NCBI RefSeq assembly: GCF_021107415.1
Contig: NZ_JAIOSW010000468.1
Coordinates: 1-18,321, forward strand
Length of the DNA stretch: 18,321 nt
Reading direction: 5' to 3'
DNA from: Desulfobacula sp.
GTDB lineage: Bacteria > Desulfobacterota > Desulfobacteria > Desulfobacterales > Desulfobacteraceae
The notes under the pieces are model-generated. The model was not told the DNA's origin. It did no database searches and saw only the letters and a list, made by a program, of their open reading frames with translations. Below are positions 1 to 7,818 of the stretch, piece by piece (position 1 is the stretch's first letter; every line of letters starts with the position of its first letter). The position numbers were made by a program, and so were the translations under genes.

Positions 1-742
1 AAAAAAGATCTGCATATACCTTTTCAAGTTTATCAAAATCATGTAATCGAAAAGCCACCTCAATCACTTCGGGTTTATCCATGCGCAGGAGTTCCTGTGC
101 ATCTTTTATATGCATATATCCCTCTTTACCCTGGGGACCTAGCATCGTCTCAATAATACCGGCAATTTTAAAGTTCAACCCATTCACACTGCCGTCCTTG
201 TTATTTGCAACCAGCACTATTGGGTCACCAATTTTGAGGTTCATCCCCTTGACCAGTTTTTCAGGAATAATCACCTCACCCGGATTCAACAATACCTCGA
301 GATCTCTTTTTTTATCAAATGTCATCCGGTTCCCCACATCAGGACAGACCAAGACCTCTTTTTCAGGGTTTATGGCATTCAATCGGATATTGGTGGTGTC
401 GGTAAAGTTGCTTAACATGGCATTAAGCTTGATCCTGGGTGCCCAAGCTAATACATCTTTATGACTTGAAAGTAATTCTTCAATTTTTTTATATCGCTTT
501 GTATCCAATGTCAAATCTAACGGCATGGTATCAATTGAGGAAACATAGCCTTTTTTATGAATCTGCATTTGTGCCAGGTTTGAATCCGTGATTTGTCCTA
601 TCATCATGGTTTTAAAAGAACCGACCAGGCCGGAAAAAAGAATCACAAGTACAATACCAAAGGTAATTAAAATGGAGGTTAACAGGGTTCTTCGTTTGTA
701 TCTTAAGAGATTACGAAGCGCAATTTTAAATATCCGGATCAT
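1..742 (-). CDS. ABC exporter permease, MacB/LolC-type (partial)
   Basis: The visible part is 247 codons from an ATG at 742, preceded by AAGGAG about 7 bases upstream; the C-terminus lies beyond the left edge. The N-terminus is a short basic segment followed by one membrane helix (about residues 18-40), then an extracytoplasmic domain with IQIHKKGY and SSIDTMPLD stretches near residues 57-75. This is the layout of the MacB periplasmic-core domain (MacB_PCD) in FtsX-type permeases, whose remaining three helices would be in the missing part. The gene starts 18 bp after the stop of the ATPase gene, so the two form one transcription unit. Family members export lipoproteins, peptides or small toxins; the substrate cannot be inferred here. 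The family call is fairly safe, the specific function is not. Confidence 0.85.
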   Translation of the reverse strand, partial: MIRIFKIALRNLLRYKRRTLLTSILITFGIVLVILFSGLVGSFKTMMIGQITDSNLAQMQIHKKGYVSSIDTMPLDLTLDTKRYKKIEELLSSHKDVLAWAPRIKLNAMLSNFTDTTNIRLNAINPEKEVLVCPDVGNRMTFDKKRDLEVLLNPGEVIIPEKLVKGMNLKIGDPIVLVANNKDGSVNGLNFKIAGIIETMLGPQGKEGYMHIKDAQELLRMDKPEVIEVAFRLHDFDKLEKVYADLF

Positions 743-760
743 TTTTTCTTCTCCTTTTGT

Positions 761-1432
761 CTATGTAAGTTTCCCGTCATCAAGTGTATATGATATTTCC
801 GCCTCTTCCATAATTCGAGGGTCATGGGTGGAAAATATAAAGGTGGTGCCGAATTTGTCTTTCATATCCCGCATCAGACGAATCACATTTAAGGAAGATT
901 TTTTGTCAAGGTTTGCAGTGGGCTCATCAGCCATAACCAGTTTTGGTTGAGTGACCAGGGCTCTTGCAACAGCAACCCTTTGTTTTTGCCCTCCTGATAA
1001 TTGATCTGGAAATTTATCTTTCTGGTCAAGCATACTGACGGAATCAAGGACATTAAGAATCATTTCTTTTCTTTTGTCTGCCGGTTCATTTTTGATCATA
1101 ACCAGTGGATATTCAATATTCTCGTAAGCAGTCAAAATAGGGAATAGATTGAAGGACTGAAAAATAAACCCGATTACATCTCCCCGGAAGGCGGCTCTTT
1201 TTTGACGGCTAAAACTATCAACCTGTTTGCCGTTAACAAGAATTTTTCCTTGAGTCGGTTTATCAAGACAGCCTATCAAATTTAACATGGTTGTTTTTCC
1301 ACTCCCTGAGGGGCCAACAAAGGAAACAAACGCTGATTTTTCTATGGACAGGTTAATATCACTTAAAGCTGCAATTTCAATATCACCTGTCTGGTATATT
1401 TTTGAAACATTTTCGATTTGAACTAGAGCCAT
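761..1432 (-). CDS. ABC exporter ATP-binding protein, LolD/MacB-type
   Basis: This 223-residue protein is a complete nucleotide-binding domain of the LolD/MacB/FtsE class, which powers FtsX-like permeases rather than classical transporters. It shows Walker A GPSGSGKT (40-47), Q-loop Gln92, signature LSGGQ (145-149), Walker B LVMADE (165-170) and switch His203. The usual PTANLD D-loop follows Walker B. The ATG at 1432 has an AAGGAG ribosome site 6-7 bases upstream. It is the first gene of a two-gene unit with the permease that starts 18 bp downstream. It would act on the cytoplasmic face of the inner membrane. Assignment to the class is secure, but Lol, Mac and other exporter subtypes cannot be told apart from this sequence. 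Confidence 0.93.
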   Translation of the reverse strand: MALVQIENVSKIYQTGDIEIAALSDINLSIEKSAFVSFVGPSGSGKTTMLNLIGCLDKPTQGKILVNGKQVDSFSRQKRAAFRGDVIGFIFQSFNLFPILTAYENIEYPLVMIKNEPADKRKEMILNVLDSVSMLDQKDKFPDQLSGGQKQRVAVARALVTQPKLVMADEPTANLDKKSSLNVIRLMRDMKDKFGTTFIFSTHDPRIMEEAEISYTLDDGKLT

Positions 1433-1516
1433 AACCGTCTCCTTTTAAATTTTCCTTTTATGTATTGTTTTGATTTATATTCAAAATTACAGCAATAAAT
1501 ATACCACTCCGGGTTA

Positions 1517-1534
1517 CAATATCATAAGATATTG
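1517..1534. repeat. 7-4-7 inverted repeat upstream of exporter operon
   Basis: CAATATC and GATATTG are perfect reverse complements separated by ATAA. The dyad lies 85-100 bases upstream of the exporter ATPase start. It could be an operator for that unit, but in such AT-rich DNA a chance dyad is possible. Confidence 0.3.
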
Positions 1535-1726
1535 AAATAAAGAATAATATTTATTTTATTATAACAAGTAAAGATTTAAATATATACGAACTGGATACTT
1601 TCTATACATGATTTTATATCCATCTGTATACAAACTACCCATTCACATATAACATTCTATAGCAAGAATATTGAAATTTCCATTCGTTTTCAGAATCAAG
1701 GGTGGGAGGAAGTTGCCGTCTTGTGA

Positions 1727-1768
1727 AAACCTGCTATACAAGCAAAATTCAGCTTGTATAGCAGGTTT
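1727..1768 (-). terminator. Perfect 17-bp hairpin after the cytochrome operon
   Basis: Arms 1727-1743 and 1752-1768 are perfect 17-bp reverse complements (minus-strand 5' arm AAACCTGCTATACAAGC) around an 8-base loop. The hairpin lies 26 bases after the cytochrome stop codon. On the minus strand the 3' arm runs into only four T residues, so it is either a terminator with a short U tract or a 3'-end mRNA stabiliser. On the plus strand the T tract is weaker, and no plus-strand gene ends here. Confidence 0.65.
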
Positions 1769-1793
1769 AAGGCAAAATAAATAAAGAATTTAT

Positions 1794-3815
1794 CTATTCA
1801 TGTTTTTCAAACCCCATGGGCAGTCTTGTAAAGCGGCCGCCATGGATAATGGGATCACCTTTATATCCCAGAGCTTTAAAATTAATATAATCAGTTTTAT
1901 CAATCAAATGTTCCACATCTCTTCCCTGGGATTTCATATAGGAAAAGTCTGTCCCTTTGTGGGCAATCTTTTTGAAATCAACTTCACGATTATCTCGATG
2001 GCACCGATTACATGTTTTATCCCCTTTAAGACTGTCATGACACTGAACACAGGACAATGACATCTCTTTCGGCATTACCTCGTGATCCAGGCGCCAGTAC
2101 ATCCAGGTTTCTTTCCATTTGTATGAACCGCTGTAGTCAAGTCCGACAGCATCCATACCGTCCTGGAACGCTTTTTCCCAATCAAAATTTTTCCAATACG
2201 CTGTCGTATCTTCCTTGTCGCGTGGCAACAGATGGGGAATAAGAAAATAATCATGATCCGCATCAACTGCCTGAATCGCCTTCATAATCTTAAAAGGTGT
2301 AATTTTAGAATTAGGATCATTCATGGAACCTACGGGTTCGGTCAGATTAATAATATCCTTATTGATATCAACCGTATCGCCAATGAAAATACGATTCATA
2401 TATCCTGAACTCCAGGCATAATCAGGTACGGCAGACTCTTCCCATTTAAATTCACCTTTTTTCTTATTATAATCAGGCTTTCCGTATTTATCTTTTTTCG
2501 GCTTGCGTTTTTTATCCCCTGCCTTGGACCAGTCCCACCAGGTCTTGGTGGGTTTACATTTTGCAAAAACCGGTGCATGGCAGACATTACAGTCAAGGGT
2601 TTTGGCATGCTTATTTAAATGGTGATCCAGAAGACTCCCGCAATAATGGGGTTCATCTGAATGACATTGCTGGCAGGTTACCTCGCCCTCGGCAACCGGT
2701 ACGGATGAACTTCGGCCGGCAATCTTGTGGTTTCTTGTTTTATGACACTCGGTACAGGAAAAATCATATCCCCCCATATGAATATCACAATTTCGGCTTG
2801 GTTTTAACAACTGTCTTGACATGTCCGCATGCTTAACTGCATCTCCTCCGCCACCATTAAAGTGGCAGGAACCGCAGCTGGCACGACTTGTATGACCGAC
2901 ATTCTGAGCAACAAATTTTAAATCAACATCTTTTTTGGGCATGCCGGCTCCCGGAGGATCTTTCTTATATTTTCCCGTGGTATCATGGCATATTAAACAA
3001 TCCATTTTTGTTTTATCTGTAAAATCAAAGGTATCATCTTTCCAACCATATCCTGCATGACAACTTGTGCAACGAGCCTCGTTGCTGATGGGACTAATTC
3101 AGTAGTTGTTCAGGGCCGTCGTGCCCTTGCCATGCATGACATCCTTTCGATGACCCGTTGTATAGGGAGAAGGGCCTTTCCATAACCAGTGAGCAGTTGT
3201 AAGCATATCTTCCGCCTGTGTATCATGACACCGCAAACATTCTTTGGTTACCTGGAACGGATCAGCATTGTCCGGCAGTTTTACCAGCTCTTTATGATCC
3301 GGCACATTCTGCAAATGGCAACCTTTGCAGTCAACCGGCCCTTTGGCCTGTTCCTGGTGGCATTCCATACATTGCTGATGGTAAGCCGCTTTAAGGCCGA
3401 TTCGCTCCGGATGATCCGGATTAAATGAATCCTGATGACAGGCTGAACACCGTGTTGTTTCAAGTTCACTCTCATCTTTTGGCCGGTAATGATGGCACTT
3501 GCTGCAGTCTTTGGTAAGAGCTGCATGCCGTTTGTGGGCAAACCGGACAGGTCCGTAATGATCCTCTCTTTTTTTGATGATGGGGCTGTCCAGCAGGAAA
3601 TGGACGTCTGTCACATCCTTTATGGAAATCCCTGCATCCATCAGACATATCTTTCGATTAATCTGGCAGTCGTCCTTGTATTCTTTGATGAACGGGACGA
3701 TCTCCTTTGCCCTTTCCTTTGCTTTTTCCTGATCCGGCGCTTGCCAGACCTCTGCCGTACAAAGAGCAGCCGTCAGGATCACCAGGCCTGCGAAGAAAAT
3801 AATTTTCTTTATCAC
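1794..3815 (-). CDS. Multiheme cytochrome c, OTR family; predicted selenoprotein (UGA at codon 239)
   Basis: I annotate one 673-residue periplasmic cytochrome read through an in-frame TGA (3099-3101), although it would normally be called as two genes (3815-3099 and 3005-1794). The start is GTG at 3815 with AAGGAGG 7 bases upstream; GTGA overlaps the stop of the preceding gene. Residues 1-21 form a signal peptide. An N-terminal domain has four CxxCH motifs (104, 123, 149, 163). The OTR-like domain then has nine (193, 249, 273, 314, 354, 381, 409, 589, 602), with the motif before the UGA and GYGWKD plus CLICHDTTG after it. The ATG at 3005 has no ribosome site or signal peptide, and its upstream codons still encode CTSCHAGYGW. 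Known relatives reduce tetrathionate, nitrite or hydroxylamine; the substrate here is unknown. The HybA/HybB-like neighbours suggest electron exchange with menaquinone. A genuine nonsense mutation is the alternative. Confidence 0.85.
3069..3101 (-). promoter_or_regulatory. Candidate bacterial SECIS element after the in-frame UGA
   Basis: The minus-strand mRNA reads UGA, 20 nucleotides, then a GGC triloop. The loop is closed by a perfect 7-bp stem, GCAACGA (3085-3079) with UCGUUGC (3075-3069). Bacterial SECIS elements are coding hairpins just downstream of UGA with a short loop that has a guanosine in its first two positions; spacing and loop both fit. I could not compute folding energies. SelB recognition is inferred. 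Confidence 0.7.
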
Positions 3816-5008
3816 GACGATACCTCCTTGGGTGCCTGCAGAACAGGCAGATAAGTCACAACGAATCTATAAACGAACATCAGGGCTGCAATGAGTCCTA
3901 AAGTGACCAAAATTTCTCCTATTGCTGGAAAATACCCAGTGTCAGCCAATGGCGGTTTATATCCTACGATGAATACATTGATTCTGTTAAGCACCACACC
4001 GAAGACAATCAAAGATGCGGCTGTAAAAACACCTCGCCTGGAATTTCTGACCTTTTCAAAGAGAAGCATAACCCATGGTACCATTACGCCGAAAATCATT
4101 TCTACAATAAAGGCATTGGTCTGATGGGTCCCGTCTAAAAGATAGACATAGGTTCCCCTGATAAACATATCACCCAGTTTGAGAAACATGTAGGCCCCCA
4201 AAAGGAAAATGGTAATCCGTGTTAACGGAGCCAGAATATTCATCTCTGAATCCAGCTTGAATGAAGAAGTAACAAGGGTGGTTTCAAAAACCACCATTGG
4301 ATACCCAACGGCAAAGGCTGATGTAAGAAACAACAAGGGCAAAATGGGTGTATACCACAGCGGGTGAAGTTTGGTAGGAGCAATCAGCATCAGCGTCCCC
4401 AAACTCGATTGATGCATGCAGGACAATACAATTCCTAGAATAATGAATATCCACATAATTTTATCCAATATTGCATCAGCCCGTTTTAAAATCATCTCAA
4501 TCAATCCGTTAAAAACAGATAAAGGACCCGGAAGATTCACCCTGTCTTTAAACTGCTCTGCAACTATGGGAATAAATTCAATATACAGCACATGCAGATA
4601 AACCATCACACACATGGCTACTTCAAAAAGAGCTGAATGCTGGTTCCAGTTAAACATGGGTTTCCATATAGCCCAGGAACGCCCGATATCCACCAGGAGA
4701 CCTAATACAACAAAAGTGTATCCCAAGGCAGCCGTTAAAAGTGCCGGCCGTGTAATGGGTTCATAATGATGCTTTCCCAAAAGGTGGGCCAGGGCAGCAG
4801 TTGTAAATCCACCCGCAGCAAGGGCAACACCGGTAGCCACATCCACACCCACCCAGAGCCCCCAGGGCCTGGCATTAGTAAGATTGGTAACATACCCGAT
4901 GCCGCCGGTAAATCTTGCAATAATGGAAATAGCGCCTGCTATCATGAAAACCAGCATAACAAGAACGCCGGGTGTCCAGAATTTTTTATTTAAAGGACTT
5001 GTTTCCAT
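3812..5008 (-). CDS. NrfD/HybB-type quinone-interacting membrane subunit
   Basis: This 398-residue protein is almost entirely hydrophobic, with about ten predicted membrane helices. It has the RPWGLWVGVDVATGVALAAG stretch (47-66) typical of the HybB branch of the NrfD/PsrC family. These proteins bind (mena)quinol in the inner membrane and exchange electrons with a peripheral iron-sulfur subunit. The ATG at 5008 overlaps the TGA of the ferredoxin gene by one base, with AAGGAGG six bases upstream. Its own stop overlaps the GTG of the cytochrome gene by four bases, so the three are translationally coupled. No hydrogenase gene is nearby, so the module appears to serve the multiheme cytochrome instead. 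Family assignment is strong; the direction of electron flow is not determined. Confidence 0.92.
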   Translation of the reverse strand: METSPLNKKFWTPGVLVMLVFMIAGAISIIARFTGGIGYVTNLTNARPWGLWVGVDVATGVALAAGGFTTAALAHLLGKHHYEPITRPALLTAALGYTFVVLGLLVDIGRSWAIWKPMFNWNQHSALFEVAMCVMVYLHVLYIEFIPIVAEQFKDRVNLPGPLSVFNGLIEMILKRADAILDKIMWIFIILGIVLSCMHQSSLGTLMLIAPTKLHPLWYTPILPLLFLTSAFAVGYPMVVFETTLVTSSFKLDSEMNILAPLTRITIFLLGAYMFLKLGDMFIRGTYVYLLDGTHQTNAFIVEMIFGVMVPWVMLLFEKVRNSRRGVFTAASLIVFGVVLNRINVFIVGYKPPLADTGYFPAIGEILVTLGLIAALMFVYRFVVTYLPVLQAPKEVSS

Positions 5009-5922
5009 CAGGCGCCTCCTTTATTTTGTGATTTTTCCTGAATTTTATTTGATTTGTACATGACAGCTCCCAAAACCCCAAAGAGTGCTATGGGGGACCA
5101 CAGAAAGGCGAACAGCGAGTGCTGTAAGGTTTCGGAAAGTTTGGGTATGGGTTTTTCCGGCAACAGAGGCAGGTTTACTTTTTCAAATGGTACAGAAGAA
5201 ATATAAAGCCATGATGTGCCACCGACTTCTTTTTCACCATATACATGATCGATATATACGCCTGGATTTTCTTTCAGCCTTTTTTTGGCAACCTTTAAGA
5301 GTGTATTTCTTTTTCCAAATGTCAGCGCTTCCGTTGGACAAATGGTTGCACAACCCGGAATACCACCGTCCTTAGATATCCTGTCATAGCAGAACGTGCA
5401 TTTCATTACCTTGGGTGTGATTGGGTTATGATATTCATAGGCGGGAATCTCAAAAGGACACGCCACCATACAATACCGGCATCCAATACATTTGTTAACA
5501 TTATATCTGACTGTTCCGGTCTCGTCTTTGGTCAATGCGCCATCAATGCAGGCTGACACACAGGCCGGGTCCTGACAATGCATGCACTGAACTTTGGCAT
5601 AGGTTGGTGACGGCTTGTCAAACTGATCCAGTTTACCGGTAAAATATCGGTTTACCACTGTAAAAGCCTTGTCATCAGGCCTTCTTTTTTTGTCAAATAT
5701 TGTACATTGACAATTAACCCGTTCCGGTGTGGGCAGGTCGTTCACCTTGGCACAGGCTTCTTCGCATTTACGACAGCCAACACACCGGGTCAAATCCACC
5801 AGGCATCCATAAGGATCAGGCGGCGCCTTTGACTCCCATGCACTGGCAGATGTGGGCAGTGCAGTAACAGATGCACCGGCTGCTCCCATGAATTTAAAAA
5901 AATTCCGTCTACTAAGTTGCAT
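5008..5922 (-). CDS. Tat-exported four-[4Fe-4S] ferredoxin subunit, HybA-like
   Basis: This 304-residue protein starts at ATG 5922 with AAAGGAGG four bases before it. A twin-arginine signal (SRRNFFKF, 4-11) precedes an AxA cleavage region near 26-28, so it is exported folded. Four cysteine groups follow: C47-C50-C53-C57, C113-C116-C121-C125, C145-C148-C151-C155 and C175-C178-C191-C195, as in DsrO/HybA/HmcB-type electron carriers. A C-terminal helix (about 268-288) would anchor it on the periplasmic side of the membrane, a HybA feature. It probably wires the HybB-like quinone subunit to the multiheme cytochrome. It begins 35 bp after the TusA-like gene and overlaps the membrane subunit gene by one base. 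The role is confident at family level. Confidence 0.94.
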   Translation of the reverse strand: MQLSRRNFFKFMGAAGASVTALPTSASAWESKAPPDPYGCLVDLTRCVGCRKCEEACAKVNDLPTPERVNCQCTIFDKKRRPDDKAFTVVNRYFTGKLDQFDKPSPTYAKVQCMHCQDPACVSACIDGALTKDETGTVRYNVNKCIGCRYCMVACPFEIPAYEYHNPITPKVMKCTFCYDRISKDGGIPGCATICPTEALTFGKRNTLLKVAKKRLKENPGVYIDHVYGEKEVGGTSWLYISSVPFEKVNLPLLPEKPIPKLSETLQHSLFAFLWSPIALFGVLGAVMYKSNKIQEKSQNKGGA

Positions 5923-5957
5923 TTTCCCTCCTTTTTATATTCAACATCTAATTATAT

Positions 5958-6194
5958 TTAAAATTTTTTACCTCTTTTTATTCCAAGACAGATATAATCC
6001 TTATTTTTATTTTTGTAGACTACTTCATCACGGGATCGGTTAACGATCATTATCAGATCCTGTATCACATCAATATCTGCCAGCATAACCTCCAGAACAT
6101 CCCCTTGTTCCATGGATTTAAGACGGCTTTTGCATTTGAGCAGATTAAGAGGTGAAATGACTCCTCTAAGATCCAATACAATTTTTGATGCCAT
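5958..6194 (-). CDS. TusA/SirA-like small protein lacking the CPxP cysteine
   Basis: This 78-residue protein has the TusA-family start (LDLRGVISPLNLLKCKSRL, 7-25) followed by a beta strand and a DIDVIQDL region, matching the two-layer TusA fold in length and order. TusA proteins carry sulfur as a persulfide on the cysteine of a CPxP motif. Here that position reads SPLN, so the usual sulfur-accepting cysteine is absent and the only cysteine is Cys20. The ATG at 6194 has GGAG eight bases upstream. It is the first gene of the operon with the ferredoxin, membrane subunit and cytochrome, directly after the sigma-54 type promoter. It may be a regulatory or structural derivative rather than a sulfurtransferase. 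Family recognition is good; function is uncertain. Confidence 0.75.
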   Translation of the reverse strand: MASKIVLDLRGVISPLNLLKCKSRLKSMEQGDVLEVMLADIDVIQDLIMIVNRSRDEVVYKNKNKDYICLGIKRGKKF

Positions 6195-6239
6195 ACTTAA
6201 TCTCCAATTATTAATATAAAATTATAATATAATGATATT

Positions 6240-6255
6240 TGCAACAGGCATACCG
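6240..6255 (-). promoter_or_regulatory. Sigma-54 (-24/-12) promoter for the TusA-like/cytochrome operon
   Basis: The minus strand reads CGGTATGCCTGTTGCA. The invariant GG of the -24 element and GC of the -12 element are exactly ten bases apart, and TTGCA matches the -12 consensus fully. Transcription would begin about 35 bases before the ATG at 6194. A sigma-54 activator gene lies divergently next to it. The -24 box deviates from TGGCAC at two positions. Confidence 0.7.
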
Positions 6256-6352
6256 TTGAAGGCATGAAAAATGATGTTTTGTATAAGTTATTGTTTTTAT
6301 AGAAAATAATTAGTTTTAAACTTTGGGTTGATTATTTATAGATTAAATAGTA

Positions 6353-6399
6353 TTTAAACAACTGTTAAAATGCTATTACTATTTTAACAGTTGTTTAAA
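6353..6399. promoter_or_regulatory. 19-bp perfect palindrome, candidate activator binding site
   Basis: Arms 6353-6371 (TTTAAACAACTGTTAAAAT) and 6381-6399 are perfect reverse complements around nine bases. The site lies about 100-160 bp upstream of the -24/-12 promoter, the usual place for a sigma-54 enhancer. It also overlaps the likely start region of the activator gene (possible promoter TTGATT 6328-6333, TATTTA 6351-6356). It could therefore serve both operon activation and autoregulation. Confidence 0.6.
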
Positions 6400-6429
6400 C
6401 GATTAAACAGGCATTTGAGAGGAAAACAC

Positions 6430-7818
6430 ATGGATGACCATGAAATGAATATTTTCTGGAAAAAAATAGTGAATACCATTAACGATGGATTAATGTTAAT
6501 CGGTCCTGAGGGTTCTATTCTAATGGTCAACAAAGCCTTTGAAACACTTATAGGATATACCTCAAAAGAAGCCATTGGCATGTCCTGTGAAATGTTAGGC
6601 TGTGATGCCTGTGAAAAGATCATGCAGACGGATAAAGAAACTGCATGGTGCAAATTATTTGAAGGCCGGCAGGATATGAAAAAATGCCGCTGTCTCGTCA
6701 AATGCAAGGACGGCAGTTTTTTACCGGTTTTAAAAAATGCATCCATACTATATGATGAAGACCAGACAGCACTTGGCGTTGTGGAAACTTTAACCGATAT
6801 CTCCGAGCTTACCAAACTGGATGAAAAAGTTCATATCCTTTCCAGACAATGTGACCAGAAAAATGACTTTTTGGGCCTGGTGGGCAAATCATCTGAAATG
6901 CAGATTGTATTTGACATGGTAAGAAAAGCTGCTCAAAGCAATGCGCCTGTTATTATTCTGGGTGAAAGCGGAACCGGGAAAGAACTGGTAGCCAATGCCA
7001 TCCACTTATGCGGTTCCAGAAAAAATGGTCCTTTTATTCAACTCAATTGTGCTGCATTAAATGAAGCAGTCCTGGAAAGTGAATTGTTCGGACATACAAA
7101 GGGTGCATTCACAGGTGCATACGGCAATCGTATTGGCCGATTTGAAGCCGCCAACCATGGCGATTTCTTTCTGGATGAAATCGGTGATATCCCATTGTCT
7201 ATTCAGACCAAACTTTTAAGAGTCCTTGAGTCGGGCTGTTTTGAAAGAGTAGGCGATATTTCATCCATCAAAACCGATGTACGAATTATTACTGCCACAA
7301 ACAAAGATCTTGATGAATTAATAGAAAAAAAAGAGTTCAGACAGGATCTTTTTTTTAGAATTAATGTCATACCGATCCATCTACCGCCTTTAAGAGATAT
7401 AAAGGAAGATATCCCTTTATTAATCAATTCTTTTATCTATCGGTTAAACATGACAACCGGTAAAACAATTAATGGGTTGAGTCATGATGCCATGGAATTA
7501 TTTATGGATTACCTTTGGCCTGGAAATATCCGGGAGCTTAAAAATGCAATGGAGTATGCTTTTGTCACCACTGAAGGGTCCACTATTCATTTAGAGCATT
7601 TGCCCAAAAAGATTAGTACGGCAATACCCCCCTCCCCGGTTCTTCAATTAACTGAAGATAAAATTCTGCCCAATGAAAAATTACTATTAATCCAAGCACT
7701 TAAACAGACAAACGGAAACCAGACAAAGGCGGCAAAAATTCTTAATATCAACAGGGTAACCGTATGGAACCGCATGAGAAAGTACGGCATTGATCTTAAA
7801 AAGGTCTTGTCCGTCTAA
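6430..7818 (+). CDS. PAS-AAA+-Fis sigma-54-dependent transcriptional activator
   Basis: This 462-residue enhancer-binding protein has three parts. An N-terminal PAS domain (about 10-130) contains seven cysteines (53, 58, 61, 74, 86, 88, 92). An AAA+ domain (about 150-390) has Walker A GESGTGKE (178-185), the sigma-54 contact loop GAFTGA (225-230) and Walker B FFLDE (246-250). A C-terminal Fis-type helix-turn-helix follows (about 416-455). I chose the ATG at 6430 because GAGAGG lies seven bases upstream; the frame stays open to a TTG at 6391, but that lies inside the palindrome and has no ribosome site. There is no response-regulator receiver domain, so the signal is probably sensed by the PAS domain. 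It is divergent from the cytochrome operon and most likely activates it. Confidence 0.92.
   Translation: MDDHEMNIFWKKIVNTINDGLMLIGPEGSILMVNKAFETLIGYTSKEAIGMSCEMLGCDACEKIMQTDKETAWCKLFEGRQDMKKCRCLVKCKDGSFLPVLKNASILYDEDQTALGVVETLTDISELTKLDEKVHILSRQCDQKNDFLGLVGKSSEMQIVFDMVRKAAQSNAPVIILGESGTGKELVANAIHLCGSRKNGPFIQLNCAALNEAVLESELFGHTKGAFTGAYGNRIGRFEAANHGDFFLDEIGDIPLSIQTKLLRVLESGCFERVGDISSIKTDVRIITATNKDLDELIEKKEFRQDLFFRINVIPIHLPPLRDIKEDIPLLINSFIYRLNMTTGKTINGLSHDAMELFMDYLWPGNIRELKNAMEYAFVTTEGSTIHLEHLPKKISTAIPPSPVLQLTEDKILPNEKLLLIQALKQTNGNQTKAAKILNINRVTVWNRMRKYGIDLKKVLSV

Larger units (their letters stand above)
1433..1793. other. AT-rich intergenic spacer without a gene
   Basis: About 360 bases lie between the exporter ATPase start and the end of the cytochrome operon. 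I see no credible coding frame. The left part must hold the promoter of the exporter unit, but no convincing -35/-10 pair was found. The spacer contains an 18-bp dyad (1517-1534) and a long perfect hairpin (1727-1768), listed separately. Confidence 0.6.

Noticed and set aside
1625..1632. TGTATACA palindrome as another GntR operator
   Set aside because: It shares only the central eight bases with the sites at 13158 and 13891, is far from any amino acid gene, and is likely by chance in AT-rich DNA.
2057..2836. Opposite-strand open frames within the cytochrome gene and similar frames elsewhere
   Set aside because: They lack ribosome sites and recognisable domains and lie antisense to well-supported genes.
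1794..3005. A separate 403-residue cytochrome gene starting at ATG 3005
   Set aside because: No ribosome site or signal peptide precedes it, a periplasmic c-type cytochrome needs export, and in-frame upstream codons already encode a heme motif continuous with the gene before the TGA.
5958..6194. Selenocysteine in the TusA-like protein
   Set aside because: The position of the missing cysteine is a TCA serine codon and no in-frame TGA with continued coding was found.
6391..6429. TTG start of the sigma-54 activator at 6391
   Set aside because: It lies inside the 19-bp palindrome and has no ribosome site; ATG 6430 has GAGAGG at good spacing and begins the PAS domain normally.
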